Shown one piece after another: positions 1 through 11,500 of a stretch of 33,407 nucleotides of DNA. The notes beneath the pieces are model-generated. The model was not told the DNA's origin. It ran no database searches and saw only the letters and a list, made by a program, of their open reading frames with translations. Position numbers and translations under genes: made by a program. Position 1 is the first letter of the stretch, and the number at the start of each line of letters is the position of its first letter. Origin of the DNA: Ectocarpus siliculosus (taxonomy: Eukaryota; Sar; Phaeophyceae; Ectocarpales; Ectocarpaceae); NCBI GenBank assembly GCA_000310025.1, contig FN649734.1, positions 1,140,070-1,173,476 on the forward strand, written 5' to 3'.

Positions 1-484
1 GGGGGTGGGGGTGGGGGGGGTACTCATATTCGTGCATGCTGTAGTCGTTAGACCATTGACCTCGCATCCCTACAAAGCCGGGACGGAGCACGCCGGGTTC
101 TCACCGGACCAGGCTCTCACATCACCAAGCGCGAAGCGCCGCGAGGTATTTGGCGAGTCGCATGAACGGTGAGCTGCATCCTGCTAAGGGTGTTCGGAAT
201 CTTGTGCTTACTTCCTTGCGTACGGATGACAGCTACGTATGACTTAATTTATTTTCTGGTGCTTTCACTTCCAGAGACAGTTGTAAGCACTGTGTAACTG
301 CCTCGAGGATGCTTGACCATATTAACACAACGTGGTGCGATCATCCCCCTTGCGCGGAGTGATGTTTCTCGACCCCGCCCAACATGATCTACTCGACCAC
401 CATTATGGTTACCGCAAATAAAAAAACACAGAGGTAAAACAAAAAGCGGTGACCTGGTTGCCGAGTTCACAAAGTGAACTGGCT
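1..484. other. No recognisable gene; G-rich left edge
   Basis: The first 20 bases are a G-rich tract at the window edge. The rest of the stretch has mixed composition. Short open frames exist on both strands but none shows protein-like composition, splice context or a recognisable motif. No tRNA or rRNA signature was seen. Confidence 0.6.
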
Positions 485-680
485 TGTTTTACAACGTCGT
501 TGCCAAGCGACGAAACCCAATCCCGATGGCAAACACCGAGGGGGGGGCATGTTTTACAACGTCGTTGCCAAGCGACGAAAACCCAACCCCGATGACAAAC
601 ACCGGGGGGGGCGGCATGTTTTACAACGTCGTTGCCAAGCGACGAAAACCCAACCCCGATGGCAAACACCGGGGACGGGG
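485..680 (+). repeat. Three-copy tandem repeat, about 65-67 bp unit
   Basis: Three near-identical units start with TGTTTTACAACGTCGTTGCC at 485, 550 and 617. Each continues through an AAGCGACGAAA block and a GATGRCAAACACCG block and ends in a G-run of variable length. The unit length changes (65 then 67 bp) because of the G-run and a short CGGC insert. The array abuts the truncated left edge of the DIRS-like element, so it may be that element's 5' flank or an internal subterminal repeat. Open frames through it (both strands) are by-products of the repeat. Confidence 0.9.
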
Positions 681-701
681 GGCCGGCGGTGGGGGGGGGC
701 A

Positions 702-862
702 AGAATGATCCGGCGTTTGTTCGGTTCTTCGTGGACGATGCGATTAGTAGTGGGAAGACAAGGGGGAGCGGTGTCTGGAGTTGACGAAGGGGCTTGCGTC
801 CACCCACCATGTATTATTAGAGGGATGAGCAGGAAGAGTCAGTACTGCCCGCAAAGAAGATG
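702..862 (+). pseudogene. Reverse transcriptase C-terminal remnant (DIRS type)
   Basis: Starting at about 702 one frame reads NDPAFVRFFVDDAIS, where FVDD is the catalytic palm box of DIRS-family reverse transcriptases. The frame then degenerates. A second frame around 797-826 reads ASTHHVLLEG, and a third from 845 reads AKKMTDW, both of which are at the expected places downstream of the palm box. The sequence between them is shortened and contains stops. The finger and palm regions upstream are missing, replaced by the tandem repeats. The remnant leads directly into the RNase H module. Confidence 0.75.
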
Positions 863-1740
863 ACAGACTGGAGGACGGAACATGTGGTGTTCGGGTGGTT
901 GGTGGATGCCGAAGCAGCGACGATTTCATTGCCGGAACAGAAAGTGCAGGATTTGAGAGAGAGGTTAGCGGAATGGCCAGAGCACTGGAAGCAGGCTACC
1001 GTGCGCGAGGTATTGGTGTTGGCAGGTAAGCTGCACCACGCGGCCTTCGGTACCAGGCCCGGCCGTTACTTCGTACACAGGCTTCTGCAACTTGCCGGGC
1101 TGCATCTAAATGGAGTGGAACGGGCCGGAGGGGGGGACGCGTGGGGCAGACATAGGAAGAAGGCGCAAGCACGCAAGGTAGTGAAGCTGACATGGGAGTT
1201 TAGGGCAGAGGTGGGGTGGTGGCGGTGGTATCTAGGGGGAGGGGCGGGGGAGGTGGGCAGTAAGATAACGGCGGCGTCGTTCAGCTTTGCCAAGCAAGTT
1301 CCTTCGAGGAGCTGGTTTTCGGATGCGTCAACGAGAGCGTTGGGGGGCGTTTGCATGGAAACGAGGGTGTTCTGGAGGTACGAGTTGCCGGAGGAGGTAC
1401 AAGGAAGGACGATCAGGGCGAGGCAGAAGGGAGAAGGGGACTTTATATGCATAAACGTGCTAGAACTGATGGCGATGGTGATGACGGCGTATGTGATGGT
1501 GATTTCGAGGGGGGATAGGCCGGAGCGGGAAGGAGAGGCGGTGATGATGAGGGCGGACAACGAGAGCGCCGTGTCGTGGGTGAAAACGTGGGGGGGGGGG
1601 GGAGAAAAAAGCGAGGGTAAGGGCACTGATGAGGATGATGGGAGCTTTTGGAGACGATTGGGGGTTGGTGTTTTCAGGCGAGGCATGTACCGGGCGTGGA
1701 GAATAGGCTAGCAGATGGCATAACGAGATGGAAGGAAGAG
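860..1740 (+). pseudogene. RT connection plus RNase H of the DIRS-like element, frameshifted
   Basis: The frame from 860 first gives the RT thumb/connection (TDWRTEHVVFGWLVDAEAAT). It then gives an RNase H with first Asp in WFSDASTRALGGV (about 1312-1350), Glu in INVLELMAM (about 1453) and second Asp in MRADNESAVSW (about 1547). The frame is lost in a run of 12 G at about 1590, continues in another frame (KARVRALMRMMGAFG), and shifts again near a GGGGG run at about 1660 to give WCFQARHVPGVENRLADG, which supplies the last Asp. This enzyme would degrade the RNA strand of the RNA-DNA hybrid. Both shifts fall in homopolymers, so some could be sequence errors, but stops elsewhere in the element make it dead anyway. 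Confidence 0.8.
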
Positions 1741-1859
1741 GAGATCGCTGACAACTTGCAATCGGAATCGCCCGGAACACCTTGGCAGGTGCAGGAGCTG
1801 AAGGCCGAGGAGCAGCAGCTATGTGCAGAGATTTTGCGCGAAGCTACGCACTTGGAAGA

Positions 1860-3229
1860 TTTGCAGCGTCGACAAGAAAAACTTACACGGGGGCTTGGAA
1901 CATGTGGATAAAGTGGAGGGAACGAGTGCAGAAGAGCCCATAGATTGCGAATGGGTCGGAGGAAGGGGAGATAGTGGAGGAGCTGGCAGAGTACATGGCT
2001 TACTGTAGTGCGTTCCTAGGAAATAGGGATTCGACGATAATGGGGAAGCTCGTGGCGGAAAATTTCTATCATCAACAGTTTCAGAACATGTCTTTGCCGT
2101 TGAGTAACCCGTACATAAAAGGGGTAGCGCAAGGTATTAAGAGAGGGCACGTGGAGAAAGGGACACAAGCAAGAGTGAGGAGACCTCTGACATAGGGAAT
2201 GTTGAGTGCAATGAAGCAGAGTGTTGGCGGTGAGGGTGCAGGAGGAAGAGTGCTATGGATCGGATTGGCCTTGACATATCTGCTGACGTTGAGGGCGTCA
2301 GAGTTGTTTGCGGAAAAGGATGGAAAAATCCACGAAGTGTACAGCCTGTGGAGGGGGGACGTGGCATTCTTCGAGGGCGATAAGCAGCTGGAAGGACCGG
2401 AGAGGTTAAGGGCAGATAAGATAGAAGTGCAGGTTAGAGACTCGAAGGGAGACCAAGGGAGGAAGGGAGCGGTGATGGTCGGGGAGAGGTGGGGAGGGCG
2501 AATGGAGCGGTGGAATTGATGCTGGAACTATTCGGGATTTATGGAAGTGAAGGATTAAGTGCAACGGCACCATTGATGGTACACAGAAGGGAGTTATGCA
2601 ACGGTAGGGATAGCACATTATGGCCCAGAACCTTCGGTTATTCAGATGAATAACCAACCAATAATCTTCGAATATCAACTCCGATTTCTAATTTCAATCG
2701 TGTTTCATCTAGCCCATCGGCTTACCTGTCACGTCATATTTTCGTGTTGTGTCAATTTCCATTTCAGGCTGAGATATAGAGTTTCTCACGTTTGAGACTC
2801 AGAAGGGATTCGTGCACCCCTACCGTTGCATGAGTCAAGGGAAGGGAAGTGGGAGGTATTGCAGATAGGGAAGGCGACAGACCAGATGAGGAAGAGGATA
2901 AGAGCGGTGTCAAAGATGATGTGGTCGAAGGAAGGAAAAGAGGCAGGGGCGAAGCTAAAACCGGAAGAGTTCGCGTTACATTCGGGAAGGATAGGTGGGG
3001 CGACGAGGCTGGCCGCGAAAGCGGTACCGGAGGCTGTTATAAAGAAGGAAGGGAGGTGGTCGTCGAACGCATTCATGGCATACGTGAGGGCGAATATGCA
3101 AGACCCAGCATGGGTGTCGGCGGTGTTGGAAGAAGGGGAAGGGTATTGGAGAGACAGCCGGGGCAAGGGGCGGAATGGGGAAGACATCGGGAAGAGGGAT
3201 CCAGAAGTAAGAAGAACAAGACTTCGTGA
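1860..3229 (+). pseudogene. Tyrosine recombinase of the DIRS-like element, split and broken
   Basis: The SAM-like amino domain begins near TYTGAWNMWIKW (about 1884) and has an in-frame TAG at about 1942. It continues through EELAEYMAYCSAFLGNRDS and meets a second stop (RRPLT-stop) at about 2193. The catalytic domain follows: TYLLTLRASELFA (about 2274-2313) holds the first Arg; HSGRIGGATR (about 2980-3009) is the HxxR box; GRWSSNAFMAYVR (about 3053-3091) holds the Trp/His position and the tyrosine nucleophile. The stretch from 2500 to 2650 is one frame off and ends SATAPLMVHRRE. The module resumes at about 2813 with APLPLHESREGKW, which re-enters the protein at the same place. This enzyme class integrates DIRS DNA circles by strand exchange without target duplication. 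Confidence 0.8.
2650..2812. other. Non-coding spacer splitting the recombinase
   Basis: This AT-richer 160 bp block has stops in all frames on the + strand and no similarity to recombinase sequence. It lies between two recombinase segments that overlap in protein position (APLM... before, APLP... after). It therefore looks like junction or filler DNA between two element copies rather than an intron; no clean consensus donor/acceptor pair restores the frame. Confidence 0.55.
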
Positions 3230-3260
3230 TGGGGAGGTTTGTGTCCAAGCTGGGCGACCA

Positions 3261-5518
3261 GCGGAATGTGGTCAGCCCGGTTCTTATTACTTAATGAAGC
3301 GTGTGGATTCTAGTACGCTTAAGGGCCGGGAGGGAGGGAGAGAGTTCCACCTCCAAGACCCGGCCTTTGCGCGGTGACACAACAATAAAAATGGCATTTT
3401 TCGGGAAGTGAGAGACGAAAGTGTCCGCACATATGCATAGTCTACTCCGTACATACGCGTACCACACTGAAAACACGTTTGAAAACTCAGGGAGATTGCA
3501 TGCCCTACGACTAACAGGGTGCCACACACAAAACGCCCGACTACCCAACAGTACCCAACACCTTTCTTCTGCATCTTCCCAACATAACATGTATGAGACA
3601 CACACAAGACAGCTACCAAACTGTTTTGTTGAGCCTGTTACCCGCAGGGAGGGGAGATCTGATGTCCCTATATGCTGTCTGGGAAATCGCAGACAAACAG
3701 GTAATAGCTTTTTTCTGACACTATGAATTCATTGCTAATCTGTCTCTGACTCTTTTCTCATAGATAGAGATTGATTCGTTGTGTAAAAAAAAAAAAAAGA
3801 ACATGTGCAAAAAAAAAACAAGCACATCATCCCCGCAAATCCCCGGCATGTCGCCGCAAAGAGTGTTTTTCATACAGTAGTGCGTCCCCAAACCAAACAA
3901 TACCCAGCACATCGCATGGAAAACTACATGCACTAAGCGCACAGAGGGGTATTGCAGAGTAAGGTCCGAGTCTACACCACTGGCTGCCCACAGAATAGAA
4001 CAGTCTTCTACAGTGGCCAGGTTGGTTTTCCTCCACTCACTGAAAGAAAAGACTCCTCCACATCCCGACGTACGACAGTATGTAGTACCGTGGGTATATC
4101 TCGAATGGGTAATCTTCTTTCTGTGTGTGTATTTGTGTTCCCTAATGAGTAGTACGTAGTCTAGGGGATAAGGACGTGTGCAGGCTGTAGGAATCTTGCT
4201 CGTGTAACTCTTAGACTCTGAGAAAACGCGGCTGGAACCCTGCCGATTGGCTTCCCCCGTCGAACAGTCCCGCACAGAGAGTCGACCAGTCATCGTACAC
4301 ACGTACACATATGATCGTGGTATTTCGGAGATCTTGCACTTCACTTGTCATCATGCAATCCACGGATCGTTCGCGCAAAGGCGCATCTTCCTCAGCCATT
4401 CGCAGTATAATCGAGAACACAAAAGGCAAGGGTACAGTGACTCTACAAATATGTATGCGACTGATGCGACTCGTGGCTGCAGTGTAACCGTGTGCGGCAT
4501 AACTCCTGCCGCTTGACTCCCGTGTCGACCAATGACGTACCGTATGCAGTGATTGCAGCATTTTACTGTATGTAAATGGTGATTCGGGAAAGCGCGTCTA
4601 TATCCTCAGCGGTACACAATGGGATCAAGAACACCGAGGCGAGAGAGGGTGGTTTAATCTGGACTACATAGTCTACCAACCCCCCCCATTTCCTAAACAC
4701 CAAAGCAGCGAGGTGGGTGAAGGCAACATGTTGTAACTCTTCACGGCCGGTGCGTATTGACAAAGCTTAGCTCCGATTTGCAGGGTTATGGGATGAGCAG
4801 TCTTACATTTTACGTACTGTACAGTACAATGTACATGTAGTTCCAGATGTAGCATTATGTAGACTTTTGGCAGAGTCCTTCTCAGGTTCACGAGGAATAG
4901 TCCATATGGGTGTCTTGACTTCAACGGCAGTTGGCCTCCTTCGTACCGTTCACCCAGGTACTATTACGTGAGCTCCGGATCATCCCGCTGGCCGCAAAAT
5001 ATGAACGGATAACTTCATGTTCAATAACACAGTGCTATGTAGTCCCACTGTCTGGCTCCAAACTACACGTAACTCTCGGAATATAGCACCAGCATGCTTT
5101 TAAGATATGGTGTGCGGGTCTGGACAGTTCGAATACATGCACTGCGTGGAACGTCAGGTTGAGACACGCCAAGAAGAAGGGACAAGGTTTCCTTGTAGGA
5201 AAACTAACATTGGGCTGAACGATACCACCTTTGTTCCTGTTCCAACGTGACTTTTGACGAATACGATGCTCGGAGCACAATATGAATATTTCACAACTGA
5301 CTGGCATTTGCTAGGGGCCTTGACTCTATCAGCACCAACCTCTAATGCAGGATGTGTTCATTCTCGTCGTACCGAAGTACTGCTGCGGTCACGTTAACCA
5401 GTAGACTCATAACCTACCTTACCAAGAGCGACCCCGCAACCACGAACACTTTCATTGCCTTTCAGGAGCACGCGTAGTCCTCTCCACCAGCACCTTGGGT
5501 GCAAGTGCAAGACCAGGA
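3261..5518. other. Intergenic stretch without a supportable gene
   Basis: A GC-rich imperfect inverted repeat (AAGGGCCGGG at about 3321 and CCCGGCCTTT at about 3359) is followed by an AATAAAAAT at about 3385. Two A-runs lie at about 3785-3825. I see no exon-like frame with protein-like composition and consensus splice sites. A 207-codon open frame on the minus strand (3721-4344) reads through the A-runs as poly-Phe and is judged fortuitous. The stretch could contain the promoter of the giant gene to its right, but no core promoter element was recognised. Confidence 0.5.
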
Positions 5519-5598
5519 ATGAGGTCAACAGCGGGGCTGCTCCTGGCAGTACGCATTTCGGCCTGGGTGCATCCCTTGACGGCTGTTGAATATTGCAT
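5519..5598 (+). CDS. Candidate first coding exon with signal peptide
   Basis: ATG at 5519 opens MRSTAGLLLAVRISAWVHPL followed by TAVEYC. This gives a short basic amino end, a hydrophobic core (LLLAVRISAWV) and a small-residue cleavage context (TA/V), as in a secretory signal peptide. The exon ends at a good donor (CAT/GTGAGAC) at 5599. A secreted start is what a REJ receptor needs, and no better candidate was seen upstream of the first ectodomain exons. The exon leaves two bases of a split codon, while the next clear exon (6230) begins in phase 0, so at least one linking exon is missing. The link to the downstream gene is inference. Confidence 0.35.
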
Positions 5599-8500
5599 GT
5601 GAGACTTGACGAAAAACTATAGGGCTTACACCGTCGGTTATATTTTTGAGATTTGACGTGAAAGATTGACATCTCGGGAAAGTTTGACACCAGAATGTTC
5701 CGCCGCGTTTCTGGAGACAATATTCTCACGACGATATTTTTTCAGACCGTGTCAACAAAAAAAGGACGTGAAAGGATTGATGCAATTCTCCAGGCGGCAC
5801 ACACACACATGTTCTCTCTGCTACCGTCACCGAAAAGGAGCGACGCCAGCAGCAAACACATCCACCACCCTACTGAAACGTCCTACGCGGTCCTGTAGAC
5901 ACGTCTTGGCGAATTTGCGCGGCATCGCGTTGCCCTGAGTCGCGTGTTCGGCGCGGCGCGCGTTCGATGTGTGTGTGTGCTTGCACAGCAGCAGCACCTT
6001 GACTGCAGTGATCGGGGTTGTCTTGCCCCCGAAGGGAGAACGGAGAGAGGCAATAGGGAGGGTACACGGACATGGCCGGTCAACTTGGTGCATCTCACCC
6101 AACCCCGGCCCCAAGCACGGGGTTGGGGTTTGCGCTGGGGTGTATCAACAGTGGACCGCGAAAGTGGCGTCCGGGCACCAGGGGCGCCTGGTGCTGCCAG
6201 CAGCTTGCCCGCCTCTCTTTTTCGTTTAGGGGATTCCTAATGTAGAGTCAACGGGCACAAGCGGAGCATTTTTTTCGCGTCAATATCTCAACCGTGAATT
6301 CGGACTGGCGGCAATCCTCCAACGTCAGAGCTTTACGTCAAAACAAGGTGTAAACCCTCTACTAGATTTCAATCGCGCACTACTTGCATGAGGTAGGCGT
6401 CGGACGTGCTGAGTACGAAAATAGGTTTCCAGATCCTTCCCACCCGCTTGTCCATCGCTCACAACGCGTGCGTTCCAGAGAGCACGACTCAACGCCTCTG
6501 CAGGCCTTCACAGCGGGCGATGAACCTTACAACAGGATGGCATCGACGTCTGACAGCCGTTTGGTGAGCACAATTAGGAATGTACAGACTCTTTGAAGCA
6601 GTGGAGTCGAGACTTTCTGGGCGAACTCACAGAGTGCATGAACGCAACGACCGAACAGGAAGTGGTGTTGGGTATACCGCGTCGCCTATGGCTGTGAGGT
6701 GTTTTGTTTCATCCACTACATGAATGTGCGGATTCGAGCTGTTGCTCGTGCTCGTCATACGAGTTGATGGCGTGAAACATGTGTATCACGATGCGGAAGA
6801 CCTGGGCAAGGCCAGCCCTCACGAGACGTTCCACTTGAAGACCGAGAGGCCGTAAGATGCTTCGGATATTTGTTGGGTGGATGACTCGGATGCGAACAAT
6901 ACGACGGCCAGATGCCACCAAGCCAGGAAACCGCGCGTTTGGGTTTCGCAGCTTGTCGGTGGTAGTTTCCCCAACTGAGCATGGCAGGGCACCTTCTATC
7001 TCAATGGAGAATACATCGTTACTTGGGTTCAATTTTTTTTCCATATAGCCAGCGGTACATAACCTAAGCCCTGTAGTTTACGGGGGTATCCACACCAAAT
7101 GTTGGGGTACATTTTCCAGGGCCTTAAGCCTACTGTTGTTGCTTGCGAAAACATCATGCGAACTGTCACAAATACTGGTGATTTCATCGGCCCGCTTCGA
7201 GAGCGTCATGGTGCACTCTTAATTCCTAATAATCACGCCCGATAGTCTTTAAACTGGTCTCAACTATTGTAGGCTGGCCGTTTTTCAACGTTTCCTGCTG
7301 CTGTTCTTAGCTGGCAGTTTCATCCATCATCTTCAACGACCCGATATATGAATACGAGATCAAGCTTTTCGACATCTCTAACAACTCCGACGGGACAATG
7401 GAGGATGTTGCAACGACAACGGTAACCTTGCTCGACACACCGAGCGAACTGCATCCCGCGACTGTTTCCTTCAGCAGGGACAACACATTTCTCGATGTGT
7501 GAGTACAGCGTTGGTCGTCGGTAATGCTTTGATCCACACTGGCTAAAAAGGAGGTTACGTATTTCGTGCCTGCTGATGATGAAGAAGGCAAGGGTCTATC
7601 GGAACAAGTTCAGATTGACCGTGACGAGCCTCGGCCATGATCATTGAATAGCAACGACGATCTATTCAAAGCTAAGTATCATTGACGTCCCATTCTACAG
7701 TTTGTATATTTTCTCCACACATTAACGAATACATGAAGCACGGACACACCGACACCGCGACGGCAGACGAAACGGGATGGGAAAGGTACTTGGACCTAGT
7801 TGCGTACCCCTGATCGCACGGCCGGAGAGGGAGTTCGCTATTTGGGTGGTGGTGGCGGAGTACGGACAGCAGGAGTTGGCAACAAGCTCAAGATCGACCC
7901 GGTGACGGGTTGGACATATTTTGGACGCGCGCATCCCTTACCGTTTCTTCTTGCTGTGCTTCGGTGGAGTTTGCTGAAAATGACACCCCTCTTCCGAGAA
8001 AAATGCATACTTCCTCCGCCTCGTCTAATAATTCCGATTCGGAAAACCCACCTCATAGCTCCAAGTCGCAGTACAATACCAAGCACAATGTTTTTCGACC
8101 AATAGACCGCTCTAGTGAATTGTACACATGGTTAGCATCATATTCGAAAACAAAAAACAAATTGGACAAGGAGATGACATGATACCGCCCCCGGGGATAT
8201 TTTTTAATGTACTACGGAGGATAAGCCGGTTTTTGAGAAAAACATGGTGTAGCGCGATCCAGAATTCGAACATTTCCGATCGTTTTTTCCGTTTTTCTTT
8301 CTGGGTCCTAGAGCAGAGCCCAGTACCGAGGTCTTTTGTTAACCCCCAATGTAGCACCACCTACGCATATCCCTCTGGAGCCCTGTTTGCTGTGACTGCT
8401 GCAGGTGCTGTGTTGAGCCAAACATCGGTTGAGATTCTCCGAAACGCCTCGATAACCATGACGAAAACGTTTTCAACTTGATGATAGTACGCCGTTCAAC

Positions 8501-11500
8501 CGGTGGACTTCCGTCATTCAAAAATACTTCCTCGTGTCGCCGTGGGTGTAGGTTGTGCTGTTTTGATAGGGGTCTCACGAAAGACCTCGGTTATATGCCT
8601 CGCCTCAGCTCATTGCGACAACAACGAGAAGAAACGTTTGAAAAAAATCTAGGTAGCAAGGGGGCACGAGCTACACCACTTTCCCTCGAATCGTTACTAT
8701 TCGCGGGTCGGAGGAAGAAATAAAGTTTGTTTGGCGACGGGGGCCCACTGCGTAGAGCTTCCACACACTAATTGAGACCGCATATCCTCACCACGTTGTT
8801 ATCGGTTGCTTCACTTGTCCATTCTCTGTCGGTCGCACCCAACATGTTGTGATGACGGCACCACCGCTCACATGGACGGGACGGTGTGTCGACGGATTCA
8901 CCCTACTGTAGATACTTGCCGGAAACAACCGTGAGTTCGGGATCCAGAGTGTTTTTCTCGGACGGTTAGCGACTTCGTTCTCGGACGCCATGTACGCCCG
9001 ATGGCGGGTACAGTTAGCGCCCGCACTTATGAACCTGGGAGTTAAGCAGTTTGGGAAATAAATAATAATTTGGAGTTGACTAGGATCCGGCACTAACACT
9101 AAAACCTACATAGTTGTTGTTCGGTTCCCTCTCAGAAAAAATGGAAATGAGCCTCCGCCAAAGAAATAGGTTCCTAAGTGCGGGCGCTAACTGCATACTC
9201 CGTATTGTTTGGAGAGCGAGCCCACCGCCGGTGCAGCCGGTTGATTGACAAGCATGAACGCGACGATCTTTGCATGTTTCTCAAGCCACCTCGACGTTTC
9301 GTGTGCTGCCTTGTGTCGCGAGAGCTATCTCGTCGAACAAGAGTAATGATGGAAAACGCCCCGTTTCTGATTGCTGTTTCGCGAATGCCCGATTGGACCC
9401 GCAACTCTGTGGTTCTTGGTTCTCCACGTTTTGGGGGGGCGTTTTGGCTACGTTTCGCTGTCTTCTAGACCATTGGGACATACAACGTGGACTTCATATA
9501 CACGTGAGTGGCGTAGCGTAGATGTGATAGAGGTGGACGTGCTTACAAATGATGTCCCGTGCGTCGGTTTGGAATCGGAGATCGGCTTGAAGGGGCCAGA
9601 CAGATCCAGCGGAAATTTCTGAGATCAATCGTGGCCATCCACGTTGTTGACCAACCAATTCTATTCTTCGGCTTCTCCATATTACTATAATACGTGGCCC
9701 AAACTCGAACGTGGCCCAGGATATCCCACAAAACTGTAATTTGCAGCTCGTGCCCGAAAACGTATTCTGACTTAATAATGATCCGTCTATCAACGGAAAA
9801 TCGCTCTGACCAATACCCAATGACGAATCTCACCAATATCATCAGCTGCATCGCTCACTTGGACCAGAACAATGAATGCTACAATACAAGGTTCTGAGCA
9901 CGAACCCGGAAAACTTGTTTTTAGACGACAGTAGCTTCCCAACCCCCATACCCATAGCACAACGGCATTCGAAGAGAAAGGGTTGTTGCTGTGTAGCTGC
10001 ACACCAACAAAGGCAAGAAGAAAGGCAGCGCAAGAAGAAATGCGGCCGCCTCGTGTCGCTGCGGCGACATGATATTTGTCCACGGCTTCGGGCACGGATT
10101 CAGTGCCGTCAATAGTTGTTTCCCACAAGCACCTGCTTTGCTGCTAACCTGGGGCGACACCTCCACCCAAGCCATAGACTCACGAAAAGACCAGAACAGT
10201 TCTGTACGCAAGGAGCACGAGGTGGTGGTCTTGCCGGATCCTGACGGTTACATGTAAGACAACGTTCGCACGGCACGGGTAGGGCCCTGCATAACAACGT
10301 CGGGACCTGCTTGTGTCGCAGTGCTTCAAAAGTACACTAGGGGCACCGTGGCAGGAAATATCCTTTCCCGACTTACGTCAAGGATGGGACCAGGTTGGCG
10401 TTTGGCTGGGGGAGAGTGTTTCCAAGATGTTGGCCGGCCGATTCGGGACTCGCCCTTGGGGTTAGACTAGTAAGTCTCACGCATGAATATTGCCTGCCTT
10501 GTGTGATACAAACTATGTCTCCGCTGTTCTAGTGGTGTGCGGGTGGGAACACAACAAGAACGGATTCACTTGTAGCATATATTGCTGTGTACGTTCACAT
10601 CAATAGAAAGAGAAAATAGGAATCGGAGACAAGCCGATCTCAACGGGAACGTGTGGTGCCGCACATATGCTGGCTATCTGGATGAATGTTTTTGCGGATT
10701 CTGCTAGAGTTCGCTTGATACGGGCTACTTTCTATTGCTGCACTCGGCCGATCAGCCTTCTCACGCAGTGGGGCTGGCGAAAAGCTTCTGTAGGTTGCAC
10801 AATAAATTGCTTTCGTATGTAGTGCGACGATTGAGTTATAACAATATATGGCGGGTCCAGGACGGCAAGGGGTGGAAGGTGCAGCGCAGGATGTAACTTG
10901 CGACGCTGCCGCCCATTAGCGGTGCCGCCAACACGTCGTACCCCCCTGACAGCGGTGTGTTCGAGCTTGGATCGTGTACCAAGCACTGCAGGCGTCAGGG
11001 AAGACGCGGTGCTTTGGCGAGCGCCCCTTTTGGCTGGGTAAACAACAACATGCTCCCAAACACAAAAAGCCACGCTTAGCAGGCCATTGAAAGAACGTTG
11101 CAAGGAAGGCATGGGCAGGTCAGGAAGAACTCAAGATGAGAGTCGCGTGGGGAAATTTTCTGTTGCCTTCAACTTGGGCATGCCGATGCCCGATTGCATA
11201 GTCGCTCCTTGCTCTTTTGTGCACTGTGAAATCTTCCCGATGCGAATGATGTGTAGTGTTTTCTCGTTCCAATGGTGCCCACACTAAAGAGTACGATCCT
11301 CTCCGCGATTCCCCAGATGGCTGCCTGAGTCACCGACAATATCGAATTCGTTCGCCTCACCGTACCTGGGATTGCTTCTTCAGGGGCTCGACGTCTGTCG
11401 CCACTGGAGGTACAACAAATAATCCTTGCCTTTACATGGGGGTCACAAGCAACGACATCTTGGTGGGTTGAACCTCACCATTTCCAAAGAAAATTGTTGC

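Larger units (their letters stand above)
695..3260 (+). mobile_element. Decayed DIRS-like tyrosine-recombinase retrotransposon
   Basis: Three protein modules lie in the order typical of DIRS elements: the end of a reverse transcriptase (box FFVDDA), an RNase H with its D-E-D-D acidic residues, and a tyrosine recombinase with an HSGR box and a downstream FMAYVR tyrosine. No integrase or DDE transposase is present. The element is inactive: the RT is truncated at its amino end, frames shift at least five times (mostly in A or G runs), two TAG/TGA stops interrupt the recombinase, and a 160 bp foreign stretch splits it. I did not find DIRS-style terminal or internal complementary repeats, so the exact ends are estimates. 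The right end is placed near the last recombinase codon and the GC-rich imperfect inverted repeat at about 3320-3365 may lie just outside it. Confidence 0.85.

Noticed and set aside
485-680. CRISPR-like array
   Set aside because: Whole units are repeated with no unique spacers, and the genome is eukaryotic.
1066-1686. 206-codon open frame antisense to the RNase H
   Set aside because: Low-complexity Pro/Ser/Leu product of a G-rich + strand coding region; the + strand shows clear DIRS RNase H residues.
3721-4344. 207-codon open frame on the minus strand
   Set aside because: It crosses two A-runs that translate as long Phe tracts, has no recognisable domain and no splice or promoter context. 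It is one of the longest open frames by length only.
6709-7044. 111-codon minus-strand frame (LRPLGLQVERLVRAGLAQVF region)
   Set aside because: Protein-like in places, but no family was recognised and it lies in the intron between two phase-matched + strand exons. The + strand of the same stretch also has open pieces broken by stops, so it may be a relic; not supportable.
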